NCBI RefSeq assembly: GCF_002019765.1
Contig: NZ_KV917380.1
Coordinates: 2,992,167 to 3,056,166 of the forward strand
Direction of reading: 5' to 3'
Length of the DNA: 64,000 nt
From: Shouchella oshimensis
GTDB taxonomy: Bacteria; Bacillota; Bacilli; Bacillales; Bacillaceae_D
A model generated the notes under the pieces. It was given only the letters and a program-made list of their open reading frames with translations. It ran no database searches and was not told the origin of the DNA. Shown here one piece after another: positions 7,942-15,898 of this stretch (position 1 is the first letter of the stretch; every line of letters begins with the position of its first letter). Made by a program: the position numbers and the translations under genes.

Positions 7942-8697
7942 TTAACGCATTAACATTCCTCCTGTAGCATCAAACGTTGAACCGGTTACATAATTGGCTT
8001 TTTCTGACACTAAAAAGGTTGCAATCTCTGCCATTTCTCGTGGTTGAGCTACACGACCAATGGGAATTCTGTTAATGTAATACTCTTCTTTTTCTTGTAA
8101 AGATTTTTGAATCATATCTGTCTCCACGATGCCTAGAGCGAGATTGTTCACAGTAATCTTGTCTTTTGCATGTTCTCTCGCTAACGATTTAGCAAATCCT
8201 ACTATGCCAGATTTGCTTGCGGCATAATGAGCATGGCCTGTGGTTGAACCATGAAAGGCCGCTTGAGAGATGATATTTAACAGTGTTCCTGCACGCTTTT
8301 GTTGCACACAATGTTGAACAAAAAGCTGGCTTACTAAAAAGACACTTGTTAAATTGGTTTGCAAGGTTTCATTCCATTCAAGTAAAGACATATCTTTGAT
8401 GTAACATGTTGGCCACACGGCGGCATTGTTTACTAAAATATCAACAACCCCAAATTGAAGTGCCTGTTTAACCATCTCTTTAATGCTTGTTGGGTCAGCG
8501 AGATTCATTTGCACGGCGTTGGCCACTTTCCCCTTCCCTTTAATCGCTTTTACAACTTCATCTGCTTTTTCCTTATGTCCATGGTAGGTTAATGTTACTT
8601 GTGCTCCTTCATCCGCTAAGCATAAAGCCATTTCTCTCCCTACGCCTCTTGATCCACCGGTAACAATGGCATGCTTTCCTTGTAAGCCTAAATTCAT
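7942..8697 (-). CDS. Short-chain dehydrogenase/reductase
   Basis: 251 residues from ATG 8697, which overlaps the kinase stop as ATGA and has TAGGAG 7 bases upstream; a start further upstream at 8718 would overlap the kinase by 25 bases and lacks a ribosome binding site. Motifs: TGGSRGVG at 13-20 (NAD(P) binding), NNAA, catalytic Ser144, and YAASK (Tyr158, Lys162). The ATGA overlap implies translational coupling to the kinase. It probably interconverts a polyol or sugar and its keto form before or after phosphorylation; the substrate is inferred from context only. Confidence 0.88.
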   Translation of the reverse strand: MNLGLQGKHAIVTGGSRGVGREMALCLADEGAQVTLTYHGHKEKADEVVKAIKGKGKVANAVQMNLADPTSIKEMVKQALQFGVVDILVNNAAVWPTCYIKDMSLLEWNETLQTNLTSVFLVSQLFVQHCVQQKRAGTLLNIISQAAFHGSTTGHAHYAASKSGIVGFAKSLAREHAKDKITVNNLALGIVETDMIQKSLQEKEEYYINRIPIGRVAQPREMAEIATFLVSEKANYVTGSTFDATGGMLMR

Positions 8698-10214
8698 TGT
8701 TTTTCTCCTAACGCCCAAACATCCGCCATCTTGTGAACAGTCTCCTGGTAGCGCTTGAATTTCTGCTCATAAATAGCTGCTTTTAATGGATTGGGCTGAA
8801 TCGTTGTTTTTACTTGGACCATAGCTTCAGAAGCTTGTTGAATAGACTCATATTCACCGGTCATAACAGCCGCACAAATAGCTGTTCCAAGTGTTCCATG
8901 CTCCTGCACGTTAATAACCTCTACCGGTAACTGCAAGGCATCTGCAAACAGTTGAACCCAAACATCTGATTTTGTAACACCGCCTGCAAGCCGAACGATC
9001 GTTGGCTTTTCCCTAAATTGAAGCAAGCGCTCAACATGCGCCATATGGCTAAAAACGACACCTTCATAAATGGCACGTAAGAGGTGAGATCGCTGGTGCC
9101 AGCTCAACAATCCAATAAAGCAGGAGCTAGCATGAGATACTGTATTTGAGCCAAATAAAAATGGCAAAAACAGTAGCTCACTTTCTTCTGGTTCTGTTTG
9201 AGAAACAAGCTCATTGCAAAGATGGTAAATTGATTGGTTCTTTGCCTTCGCTTCATTTTTTTCCAATGGCATACATTGATTGATATACCACTCTAAATTA
9301 CTTGCTGAGGTTGGGCTCGCTTCAGTTGTTAACCAGAATCCATCTATACAATAAATGGACGTCATAAATAAATGTTTATCGACTACTGGCTTTTTTGTGA
9401 TGTACTCATTAATACTCCAAGTACCAGCAACAATACATAAATGATCTTCTGAGACCAAGCCAGATGCAATAGCAGAAGCGGATATGTCGAACATCCCGCC
9501 AGCAACCGGCGTGCCAGCTCGTAATCCAGTGAGTGTAGCTACTTCTTCTGTAACGCTACCGCAACAAGCTGTAGCGTTTCGTAAAGGCGGTAATTTATCA
9601 AATACCTCTTCTATCCCAAAAAACGCTAATAGCTCCTTGTCATAACATCGGTCGCGGACATTCAGTAAACTTGTTCCTGAGGCATCGGTTTGTTCAAAGA
9701 AAACATCTCCCGTTAGTTTATACCGAATGTAGTCTTTCACCATGAGAATAAAATCTGTTTTCGTATATACCTCTTTTTCGTTCTCTTTCAACCAAGCTAA
9801 CAATGCGACTGGCTGACCTGCCCAAACCGATTGCATCGTCTTCGGTAGGATTTCCTCGTCATAGCGAGGATCCGCTCTCCATTGATGAACGTACTTTTGA
9901 GCTCTTTGGTCCGTAGATATGATCCCGTTATACGTCGTCTCTCCCGCTTTATTCATAACGTATAAGCCATTTCCATGCCCTGTAATAGAGATACCTACTA
10001 GTTCAACAGCTGCTATCGCCGAACGGGTCAAAACCTCACGAATAACAGCAAGATTGGCTTGCCAAAGTTCTTCACAATCTCTCTCCGTATAATACGGTCT
10101 TGGCGTTAACATCTCTGTCTTGCTTACCGCTGTTACAATTTCTTCACCTTTCAATGAAAACAGCGTAGCCTTCGTCATCGTACCGCCATTATCAATGCCT
10201 AATACATATTTCAT
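8694..10214 (-). CDS. FGGY-family carbohydrate kinase, LyxK-like
   Basis: 506 residues from the second of two tandem ATGs (10214), better spaced from GGGAGG. It is an ATP-dependent kinase of the FGGY family: N-terminal LGIDNGGTMTKA phosphate-binding motif, GISITGHGNG, and a C-terminal RLAGGVTKSDVW motif. EASPTSASNLEW and the flanking residues closely resemble E. coli L-xylulokinase LyxK. Possible substrates are L-xylulose, 3-keto sugars or a tetrulose such as erythrulose. AI-2 kinase LsrK is another FGGY member and the neighbour is LsrF-like, so an AI-2 role is an alternative, but no lsr transporter, lsrG or lsrR is present. Confidence 0.88.
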   Translation of the reverse strand: MKYVLGIDNGGTMTKATLFSLKGEEIVTAVSKTEMLTPRPYYTERDCEELWQANLAVIREVLTRSAIAAVELVGISITGHGNGLYVMNKAGETTYNGIISTDQRAQKYVHQWRADPRYDEEILPKTMQSVWAGQPVALLAWLKENEKEVYTKTDFILMVKDYIRYKLTGDVFFEQTDASGTSLLNVRDRCYDKELLAFFGIEEVFDKLPPLRNATACCGSVTEEVATLTGLRAGTPVAGGMFDISASAIASGLVSEDHLCIVAGTWSINEYITKKPVVDKHLFMTSIYCIDGFWLTTEASPTSASNLEWYINQCMPLEKNEAKAKNQSIYHLCNELVSQTEPEESELLFLPFLFGSNTVSHASSCFIGLLSWHQRSHLLRAIYEGVVFSHMAHVERLLQFREKPTIVRLAGGVTKSDVWVQLFADALQLPVEVINVQEHGTLGTAICAAVMTGEYESIQQASEAMVQVKTTIQPNPLKAAIYEQKFKRYQETVHKMADVWALGEKQ

Positions 10215-10245
10215 CATTATCCTCCCTAAAACGTTATGATAACGA

Positions 10246-11055
10246 CTACATGGTTTCTAAGCACATGGTTTGATATAGCTGGTATGCACTCTCTACTGAA
10301 TCTCCTTTATGAATAAGCGCATTTAGCGCTGCCACCATTGCAACTGGAGACTTATTCTGAACAATGTTTCGTCCGACCGCTACACCCTTCGCACCGTTTG
10401 CCAAACAGTGGTTTACGAATGATAGATATGCCTTTACATCATCTGTTTTTGGTCCACCTAAGGCAAGCACCGGAACTTTGGCATATTGAGCAATTAACAG
10501 ATCGTCCGGTTCACCTGAATAGCGGGTTTTAACCACATCCGCCCCTAACTCAACCGCCATATTTGCCGCAGTTGCAAGAATAGGTGCATGGTTCGAAGAT
10601 TCTGTTGTTACTGCATACCCATATGGCAGTGATTCCACTATCAAAGGAACGTTCCATTCATCTGCTTGACTCGCTAATTCTCGTACAGCTTGATGTGTAT
10701 GCTTTTCATTATGTGCACCTGGAAACGTCATGACGATTACCCCATCTGCACTAAGACGCAGTGCCTCTTTAACACTTAATACAGTAGTTGTATCAGGAAC
10801 AGAAGCATCAAATACATTTGTTGACATATCTGCTCTCAACATCATCCCAACATCTTGAAATGCGTCTGGATAACGTTTGACCATTCCGTACGTACAAAGG
10901 ACTGCATCAAGTCCGTGTTTAACAAACGTAGGAATGAGTGGAATGACCTTGTCAATCCCTTCTATTTTTGACGAAAAATAAGAACCATCTAAAGCCAATG
11001 TTAAAGACTTTCCATCTTGGGCAAATACTCTAGCTAGCCTACGCTTTTTTGTCAT
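10246..11055 (-). CDS. Class I aldolase of the DeoC/LsrF-type family
   Basis: 269 residues, ATG 11055 after GGAGGG. It belongs to the DeoC/LacD/FbaB barrel family: ALDGSYF near residue 21, ESLPYGYA, Schiff-base Lys176 in ADVVKTRYSG, LALGGPK and GVAVGRNIVQ phosphate-binding loops. It probably cleaves a phosphorylated sugar (or acts as a thiolase, as LsrF does). It is the first gene of the operon aldolase-kinase-SDR-2-hydroxyacid dehydrogenase; 28 bases separate it from the kinase. No transporter or regulator is adjacent, so sugar entry must depend on genes elsewhere. Confidence 0.87.
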   Translation of the reverse strand: MTKKRRLARVFAQDGKSLTLALDGSYFSSKIEGIDKVIPLIPTFVKHGLDAVLCTYGMVKRYPDAFQDVGMMLRADMSTNVFDASVPDTTTVLSVKEALRLSADGVIVMTFPGAHNEKHTHQAVRELASQADEWNVPLIVESLPYGYAVTTESSNHAPILATAANMAVELGADVVKTRYSGEPDDLLIAQYAKVPVLALGGPKTDDVKAYLSFVNHCLANGAKGVAVGRNIVQNKSPVAMVAALNALIHKGDSVESAYQLYQTMCLETM

Positions 11056-11090
11056 TTCCCCCTCCAGTTTTTGAAATAGTGCGCCTCCAA

Positions 11091-11132
11091 ATCAATGTGT
11101 TGATCTTAATAAAATGGACAAATTGATGTCAA
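11091..11132 (-). promoter_or_regulatory. Promoter and inverted-repeat operator of the aldolase-kinase operon
   Basis: On the minus strand TTGACA (11127-11132) and TAAGAT (11103-11108) are separated by 18 bases, a sigma-A type promoter. An inverted repeat ATCAA-TGTG-TTGAT (11091-11104) overlaps the -10 and the start point, as expected for a repressor operator. The repressor is not encoded nearby. Confidence 0.6.
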
Positions 11133-11255
11133 GGGCACAACGAAAGGGATAGGTACAATTCCCTTCGACTTATGTCTTTCTTTGTCGGAAGTGTTTTCTA
11201 ACGCTTAAAAATAAAGTATACTTTTATTAGTTTAAAATAGTTAGGAGGCAATCTA

Positions 11256-11681
11256 TTGGAGAATGAACTGTTAAGGCAAGATTTATCAAGCGAAGAACAA
11301 GCCCTCGTTAATCGCATTATGCAAAAGCACCAAAAGAATAAGGTCATTACATACATATTATGGCTTTTTACTGGTTTTGTTGGAGGACATCGCTATTATA
11401 TGGGGGATACTCGTTATGCTGTTGGAATGACTGTAACCCTCGGAGGCTTTGGAGCATGGTGGATAATTGACCTGTTGCTTATTGAGAAAAGGCTTAATTT
11501 TCTTAAAGATGTATTAGAATATCAAGTAATTGATCAAGTGTTAATGTATAGAAGAGATTATTATAATCAATCTTATAGCAACTTTCATTTTAACTATGAC
11601 CCTCGTTATCATCATCAATATCCAGCGACTCATGGACACCACAGACAACATAATCATCCAGACGATCGCTACTATCGCTGA
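11256..11681 (+). CDS. TM2 domain protein with His-rich tail
   Basis: 141 residues; start TTG 11256 lies 7 bases after AGGAGG and no ATG competes. A TM2 domain (two helices joined by a short turn) spans about 31-85: LWLFTGFVGGHRYYMGD, then GGFGAWWIIDLLLI. The C-terminal 35 residues are rich in His, Tyr and Asn, with many His residues near the end, unlike most TM2 proteins. The role of TM2 proteins in bacteria is not defined; the His tail suggests metal binding, which is inference. Confidence 0.8.
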   Translation: MENELLRQDLSSEEQALVNRIMQKHQKNKVITYILWLFTGFVGGHRYYMGDTRYAVGMTVTLGGFGAWWIIDLLLIEKRLNFLKDVLEYQVIDQVLMYRRDYYNQSYSNFHFNYDPRYHHQYPATHGHHRQHNHPDDRYYR

Positions 11682-11703
11682 GCCTCTAAATAGGCTCTTT
11701 TTT
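11680..11703 (+). terminator. Terminator of the TM2 gene
   Basis: GAGCCT (11680-11685) pairs with AGGCTC (11692-11697) and runs into a T-run; the stem overlaps the stop codon. Confidence 0.75.
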
Positions 11704-11896
11704 AATAGGAGTTGATCTTTGTCTGTTATTGGTGAATTATCTTTTTTCTAATTTTACGAATATAAAAAAGTAGTTCTGTAAATGCATAGTTATCTCAATA
11801 TCGAAGCCATTATGCCAGAAGAATTTGAAATACAGAAAACTCAATTATTCCAAACAAACCGATACTAATTTCTGAACCTGCTTGAAAGATTGTGTT

Positions 11897-11921
11897 TTAC
11901 CGCATTATACAAATGCGGTAA
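11897..11921. promoter_or_regulatory. 9-bp inverted repeat upstream of methionine aminopeptidase
   Basis: TTACCGCAT (11897-11905) and ATGCGGTAA (11913-11921) form a hairpin or dyad without a T-run, about 80 bases before the gene. It could be an operator. The rest of 11704-12001 shows no gene. Confidence 0.35.
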
Positions 11922-12001
11922 CTGCATAAAGTCGCTTTTATATGATAGAATTTACATAAATGATTTACATGATATATTCTAAAATTAGGTGATGACATCA
12001 A

Positions 12002-12742
12002 ATGATTGCAAAAACAGAAGAAGATTTTAACGGATTAAAAGAGATTGGCCGTATTGTCGCGTCTATAAGAGACGAGCTTGTTCGTCAATCAATTCCTGGA
12101 ATTTCAACGAAAGAGCTCGATGGACTTGCCGGGACTTACTTTGAGAAGGAAGGTGCTGTTTCGGCACCGAAAAGTGAATATCAATTTCCTGGTTATACGT
12201 GTATCAGTGTCAACGATGAAGCGGCTCATGGCATTCCGAGTAAGCGTGTTCTTCGTGAAGGAGATTTGGTTAACATTGATGTGTCTGGTTCAAAAAACGG
12301 CTATTTTGCAGACACAGGAATATCGTTTGTGGTTGGTAAAGGGAACAAACAGTTAGAGAAGCTATGTAGCGTAGCTAAGCAGGCTTTTGAAGAAGGGTTA
12401 AAAAAAGCGGTCCCTGGTTCTAAGAAAAGCAGATTAGGAAAAATCGTCAATCAAACTGCGCAAGCAAACGGTTTTACCGTCATCAAGAATTTGACCGGAC
12501 ACGGTATTGGTCGTGCGATTCACGAATCACCTGATCATATTTACAATTACAACGACACGTTGGATGACGAACTTCTTAAAGAAGGGATGGTAATTGCCTT
12601 TGAGCCATTTATATCCACTTCTGAAGAGGAAGTCTTTCAGAAGAACGACGGCTGGACATTCGCAACAAAAAATAGTTATGTGGCTCAATATGAACACACC
12701 ATTATTCTAACAAAAACAGGTCCTATCATAACCACCTTATAA
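12002..12742 (+). CDS. map: Type I methionine aminopeptidase (secondary, YflG-like)
   Basis: 246 residues. It removes the N-terminal Met from nascent proteins. Metal ligands typical of the family are visible: two Asp in NIDVSGSKNGYFADTG, His in TGHGIGR, Glu in AFEPF and Glu in QYEHT. HGIPSKRVL contains the usual substrate-side His. The gene is isolated, not in the ribosomal protein cluster where the essential map gene normally lies, so this is probably the second, YflG-type enzyme. A terminator follows. Confidence 0.9.
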   Translation: MIAKTEEDFNGLKEIGRIVASIRDELVRQSIPGISTKELDGLAGTYFEKEGAVSAPKSEYQFPGYTCISVNDEAAHGIPSKRVLREGDLVNIDVSGSKNGYFADTGISFVVGKGNKQLEKLCSVAKQAFEEGLKKAVPGSKKSRLGKIVNQTAQANGFTVIKNLTGHGIGRAIHESPDHIYNYNDTLDDELLKEGMVIAFEPFISTSEEEVFQKNDGWTFATKNSYVAQYEHTIILTKTGPIITTL

Positions 12743-12757
12743 GCCATTGTCGATCTT

Positions 12758-12790
12758 AACAGAGAGCACTAACACTCTCTGTTCTTCTTC
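12758..12790 (+). terminator. Terminator after methionine aminopeptidase
   Basis: AACAGAGAG (12758-12766) pairs with CTCTCTGTT (12775-12783), followed by the T-rich CTTCTTC. Confidence 0.6.
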
Positions 12791-12842
12791 GTTCTGTTAT
12801 TCAACTAGTAGACTATTAATCTTTCCTGCCCACATGTATTGT

Positions 12843-13022
12843 TTACCAGTTGTCATTCTCCTTCACTTGAAAGGCATATTGCCTCAATTCCTCTGTAACT
12901 AAATTAGTCGAATCGCATAGATCACAATAAATATGAGGCGCTTTTGTTACGTATTGGCTTAACACATATTCGGACAATTTCTTTGGTCCTCCACATTTGC
13001 TGCAAAACATGAGTACAGGCAT
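12843..13022 (-). CDS. Small zinc-ribbon-like protein
   Basis: A 59-residue frame from ATG 13022, preceded by GGAGGG, to TAA. It begins MPVLMFCSKCGGPKKLSEYV and contains two CxxC pairs (FCSKC at 7-10 and YCDLC at 33-36), spaced like a treble-clef or zinc-ribbon knuckle. Zn binding and possibly nucleic-acid or protein contact are expected. It lies 39 bases after another 59-residue gene on the same strand; the two probably form one operon. No family name was recognised. Confidence 0.7.
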   Translation of the reverse strand: MPVLMFCSKCGGPKKLSEYVLSQYVTKAPHIYCDLCDSTNLVTEELRQYAFQVKENDNW

Positions 13023-13061
13023 TGCTCCCTCCTATCTTTAGCTCCCCCAACATAACTCCTG

Positions 13062-13241
13062 CTAAATTCTTTCTTTCACAATTAATAAAGCCTTCTGTTC
13101 ATTATCCGTCATCTCATCATGACCGTCTGTTAGAACCTTTACAGCAACTTGCCCATTATCTTGACGAATGAATCGAGCTACAATCGTTAATCCTTTATAT
13201 ACATCTGTCGTGTTGTTTCCATTCTGTTGAATACTTAACAT
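13062..13241 (-). CDS. Small hypothetical protein
   Basis: A 59-residue frame from ATG 13241 behind a perfect AAAGGAGGT to TAG at 13062. It starts MLSIQQNGNNTTDVYKG and is hydrophilic, with predicted alternating strands (LTIVARFI, QVAVKVLT) and a helical end. It carries no recognisable motif. It is the first gene of a two-gene unit with the zinc-ribbon protein. Confidence 0.65.
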   Translation of the reverse strand: MLSIQQNGNNTTDVYKGLTIVARFIRQDNGQVAVKVLTDGHDEMTDNEQKALLIVKERI

Positions 13242-13464
13242 CGCAAAAACCTCCTTTCCTAAATAGAGACCTCTCTACTTCTTAAAGAGAAGAGCTTTAT
13301 AAAAAATCAATCAGTATGAACAAATTTCTTAAAGACTCACTACCTATAAACTTACAGAAAACTTAAACATTCATTCGGCGATTGTCTAATTATGTCGAAG
13401 CTATATATCTATAGAAATAAGACCTTTATAATAGAGACTCATTACATAAAAAGGGGTTTTATTT

Positions 13465-14061
13465 ATGAAAAAGCTTTTATTATCTAGCGCTTTAGTGAGT
13501 TTAGTTGTATTAAGTGCATGTGGGGATGGAAATGAAGAAACAACAACGGATCCAGTAGAGGAAACGTCTGCGGATAGTACAGATAGTACAGAGACTTCAG
13601 ATGAGAGCACTGAGGATACTGACGAAACTGAAGAAGATACACAAGAAGAAAATGATAGCGCAACCAATGATACTACACTCGATACCGGCGAATTTGTTTA
13701 TGAAATTAAAGAAATTGAGCAATTAGATAGCCAATACGATGCAAGCACACAAATCTTGGCAGTTGAATTAACCTTTACGAATAATAGTGAAGATGCAATT
13801 AGCCCTTGGATATCCCAAGGCATTACCGCTGAACAAGAAACGGATACGACTGTAGAAACGTTAATGGGTTCAAATGGCCTATATCCTGAAGACTACAAAA
13901 CGGAATTAGTCGAAATGGGCGATACAAATGTTAAACCAGGCGCTACTGTTGATGCAGTGATTGGATTTGAAATCTTATACCCAGGTGAGCCAGTAACGTT
14001 AAAAGAATTTACTTTTAATGGCGATAGTTCTTTCGAACATGTAGTTGAGACAACAGAATAA
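13465..14061 (+). CDS. DUF5067-type lipoprotein
   Basis: 198 residues, ATG 13465 with AAAGGGG upstream. Residues 1-19 are a lipoprotein signal with lipobox LSAC. A ~50-residue linker of Thr, Ser, Asp and Glu follows, then a beta-rich domain (about 72-195) whose pattern (VELTFTNNSEDAISPW, then VKPGATVDAVIGFEI and GEPVTLKEF) matches DUF5067-like immunoglobulin-fold domains of Bacillaceae and Lactobacillales lipoproteins. Surface-anchored; function unknown. A strong terminator follows. Confidence 0.8.
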   Translation: MKKLLLSSALVSLVVLSACGDGNEETTTDPVEETSADSTDSTETSDESTEDTDETEEDTQEENDSATNDTTLDTGEFVYEIKEIEQLDSQYDASTQILAVELTFTNNSEDAISPWISQGITAEQETDTTVETLMGSNGLYPEDYKTELVEMGDTNVKPGATVDAVIGFEILYPGEPVTLKEFTFNGDSSFEHVVETTE

Positions 14062-14072
14062 CGAAATCATTC

Positions 14073-14102
14073 ACACCCGCTCATTTGAGTGGGTGTTTTT
14101 TT
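14073..14102 (+). terminator. Terminator of the lipoprotein gene
   Basis: ACACCCGCTCA (14073-14083) pairs with TGAGTGGGTGT (14086-14096; one G-T pair), followed by a T-run. Confidence 0.85.
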
Positions 14103-14180
14103 GTAGTATCGTTTGCGATTTTGAGTGAATGACGTCCACCGTTTTAAACTAAAAAGTTATCACATACCCTTTTCGATGAA

Positions 14181-14216
14181 AAAAAGAGAACTCCCTCATA
14201 AGGCAGTTCTCTTTTT
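14181..14216. terminator. Bidirectional terminator, probably that of rlmCD
   Basis: A perfect 12-bp stem (AAAAAGAGAACT at 14181-14192 with AGTTCTCTTTTT at 14205-14216). The leftward direction suits the rlmCD transcript, but it lies 210 bases beyond that gene's stop, with the integrase-like remnant in between. Confidence 0.75.
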
Positions 14217-14338
14217 AATAATTAAAATGCAACTTCATAGTCCCTTAACACGGAGAACAAAAATACGTTTTTAATTTCGCAACTGTAAAAAAATCTACTT
14301 TTGTTTAATTTTGTTTAAAAAGTTTTTAGTCTCAATGA

Positions 14339-14431
14339 TGTCGCTCAGAAAATCGAACAAGCATTCAATTCCTGAGCAATGTGGTCAAAATGTGGTCATT
14401 CACATCATATCGGCACGTAAAACCCTGTTAA
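14339..14431 (+). pseudogene. Possible phage integrase C-terminal remnant / att site at rlmCD
   Basis: In one forward frame 30 codons read CRSENRTSIQFLSNVVKMWS and ten more residues up to a TAA at 14429-14431. FLSNVVKMWS resembles the C-terminal tail of tyrosine integrases from Gram-positive prophages. Its stop codon overlaps the stop codon of rlmCD on the opposite strand, as expected if attP lies at the 3' end of int and attB in the 3' end of the methyltransferase gene. Nothing else of an integrase is visible upstream. The call rests on a remembered motif. Confidence 0.35.
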
Positions 14432-15798
14432 ATCAATGTTAAAACCGCCACACACTCCACGTGATTTGTTTGTGGGAACATGTCAACTGGTGTAACTTCT
14501 TTTGTCCGGTAGCCGCCGTCTTCTAAAATGCGTAAGTCTCTAGCAAGAGTGGCTGGGTTACACGAGACATAGACAATTCGTTCTGGTTTCATCTTAAGCA
14601 TTGTGCTAAGCAATGCTTCATCGCAACCTTTTCTTGGTGGATCTACGACAATGACATCGGCTGTAACGCCTTGAGCATGCCACCATGGAATCACTTTTTC
14701 TGCTTCTCCAACTGCAAAGGTTGCATTGTCAATATGGTTGAGTTTTGCATTTCGCTTTGCATCGGTAATCGCTTCAGGAACAATTTCAACCCCATACACG
14801 TGCTTTGCTTTTTGAGCGAGAAAAAGAGAAATGGTTCCGATTCCACAGTAAGCGTCTATAACGGTTTCGCTACCAGTGAGTTCTGCGTAATCAAGTGCTT
14901 TCTGATACAGTCGGTTTGTTTGATCTGGGTTCACTTGATAAAACGAGCGTGCCGATATGGCAAAGCGGATGCCGTTAATCTCATCGTATAAATACGTTTC
15001 TCCCCATAACACATCCGTTTGCTTTCCGAAGATCACATTGGTACGTTCATTGTTTATGTTTTGGACAACCGATACAACAGTTGGAATTGCCTCTCGTATC
15101 CCCGCTATCAGCTCGTCCTTTTGTGGGAGCTTTTTACCTCTTGTTACTAAAACAACCATTACTTGATCCGTTGTCTTGCCGTACCTTGCCACAATATGCC
15201 GCAAAATGCCATTATGTTTCTCTTCATTATAAGCAGGAATCCGTAATTCTTTTGCTAATCGTTTAACCGTTTGAACAACAAGGTCATTCTCTTTATGCTG
15301 AATGATGCATTCATCCATATCAACAATATGGTGGCTTCGCTTTGCATAAAAGCCTGCGACAAGTTCTCCCTGTTGGAATGCTACAGGCACTTGCGACTTG
15401 TTTCGATAGCGCCATGGCTCATCCATTCCTACAACCGGATGAACTGGAACATCTGGCAATTTACCAATTCGGGTCATAACCTCACTAACTTGCTTCTGTT
15501 TCATATGCAGTTGGGCGTCATAGTCCATATGTTGAATTTGACAACCACCACATTGATGAAAAATTGGGCAAGGTGGTTCTACTCGGTTCGGACTTTCATC
15601 AACAAGGTTCATTACTCGCGCAAACCCGTAGCCTTTTTTCGTTTTCACAACTTTCACTTCCGCTTTTTCACCTGGAAGTGCTTGTGGAATAAACAAAGCA
15701 TAGCCCTTTACTTTTGCGACACCCGAGCCATCATGAGTCAAGTCTTCTATTGTTACCGTGAGGGTTTCATTTTTTTGTACAGGTACTGTCTGTTTCAT
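14428..15798 (-). CDS. rlmCD: 23S rRNA (uracil-5-)-methyltransferase RlmCD/RlmD family
   Basis: 456 residues. It transfers methyl from SAM to C5 of uridines in 23S rRNA. A TRAM RNA-binding domain covers about 5-65. Fe-S cluster Cys residues are Cys77, Cys83 and Cys86 ([12 protein letters not shown]) with a further Cys later (DECIIQ). The catalytic core has [20 protein letters not shown] and [12 protein letters not shown] with the nucleophilic Cys. In B. subtilis the orthologue (YefA) follows dgkB; here alanine, membrane and PTS genes lie between. The end of the gene is a probable phage attachment site. Confidence 0.95.
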   Translation of the reverse strand: MKQTVPVQKNETLTVTIEDLTHDGSGVAKVKGYALFIPQALPGEKAEVKVVKTKKGYGFARVMNLVDESPNRVEPPCPIFHQCGGCQIQHMDYDAQLHMKQKQVSEVMTRIGKLPDVPVHPVVGMDEPWRYRNKSQVPVAFQQGELVAGFYAKRSHHIVDMDECIIQHKENDLVVQTVKRLAKELRIPAYNEEKHNGILRHIVARYGKTTDQVMVVLVTRGKKLPQKDELIAGIREAIPTVVSVVQNINNERTNVIFGKQTDVLWGETYLYDEINGIRFAISARSFYQVNPDQTNRLYQKALDYAELTGSETVIDAYCGIGTISLFLAQKAKHVYGVEIVPEAITDAKRNAKLNHIDNATFAVGEAEKVIPWWHAQGVTADVIVVDPPRKGCDEALLSTMLKMKPERIVYVSCNPATLARDLRILEDGGYRTKEVTPVDMFPQTNHVECVAVLTLI

Positions 15799-15858
15799 AT
15801 ACGGTTTCGTCCTTTGTTCACTAATGTCATCCGTTCATTGTATCACGTAGTAGTTGGT

Positions 15859-15892
15859 AAAAAAAGAGGCCTGTACAGCTGTACAGCACCTC
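15859..15892 (-). terminator. Terminator of the alanine symporter gene
   Basis: On the minus strand GAGG-TG-CTGTACAG and CTGTACAG-G-CCTC (15866-15892) form a hairpin running into a T-run. The core CTGTACAGCTGTACAG is both a tandem repeat and a palindrome. Confidence 0.75.
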
Positions 15893-15898
15893 CATTCA

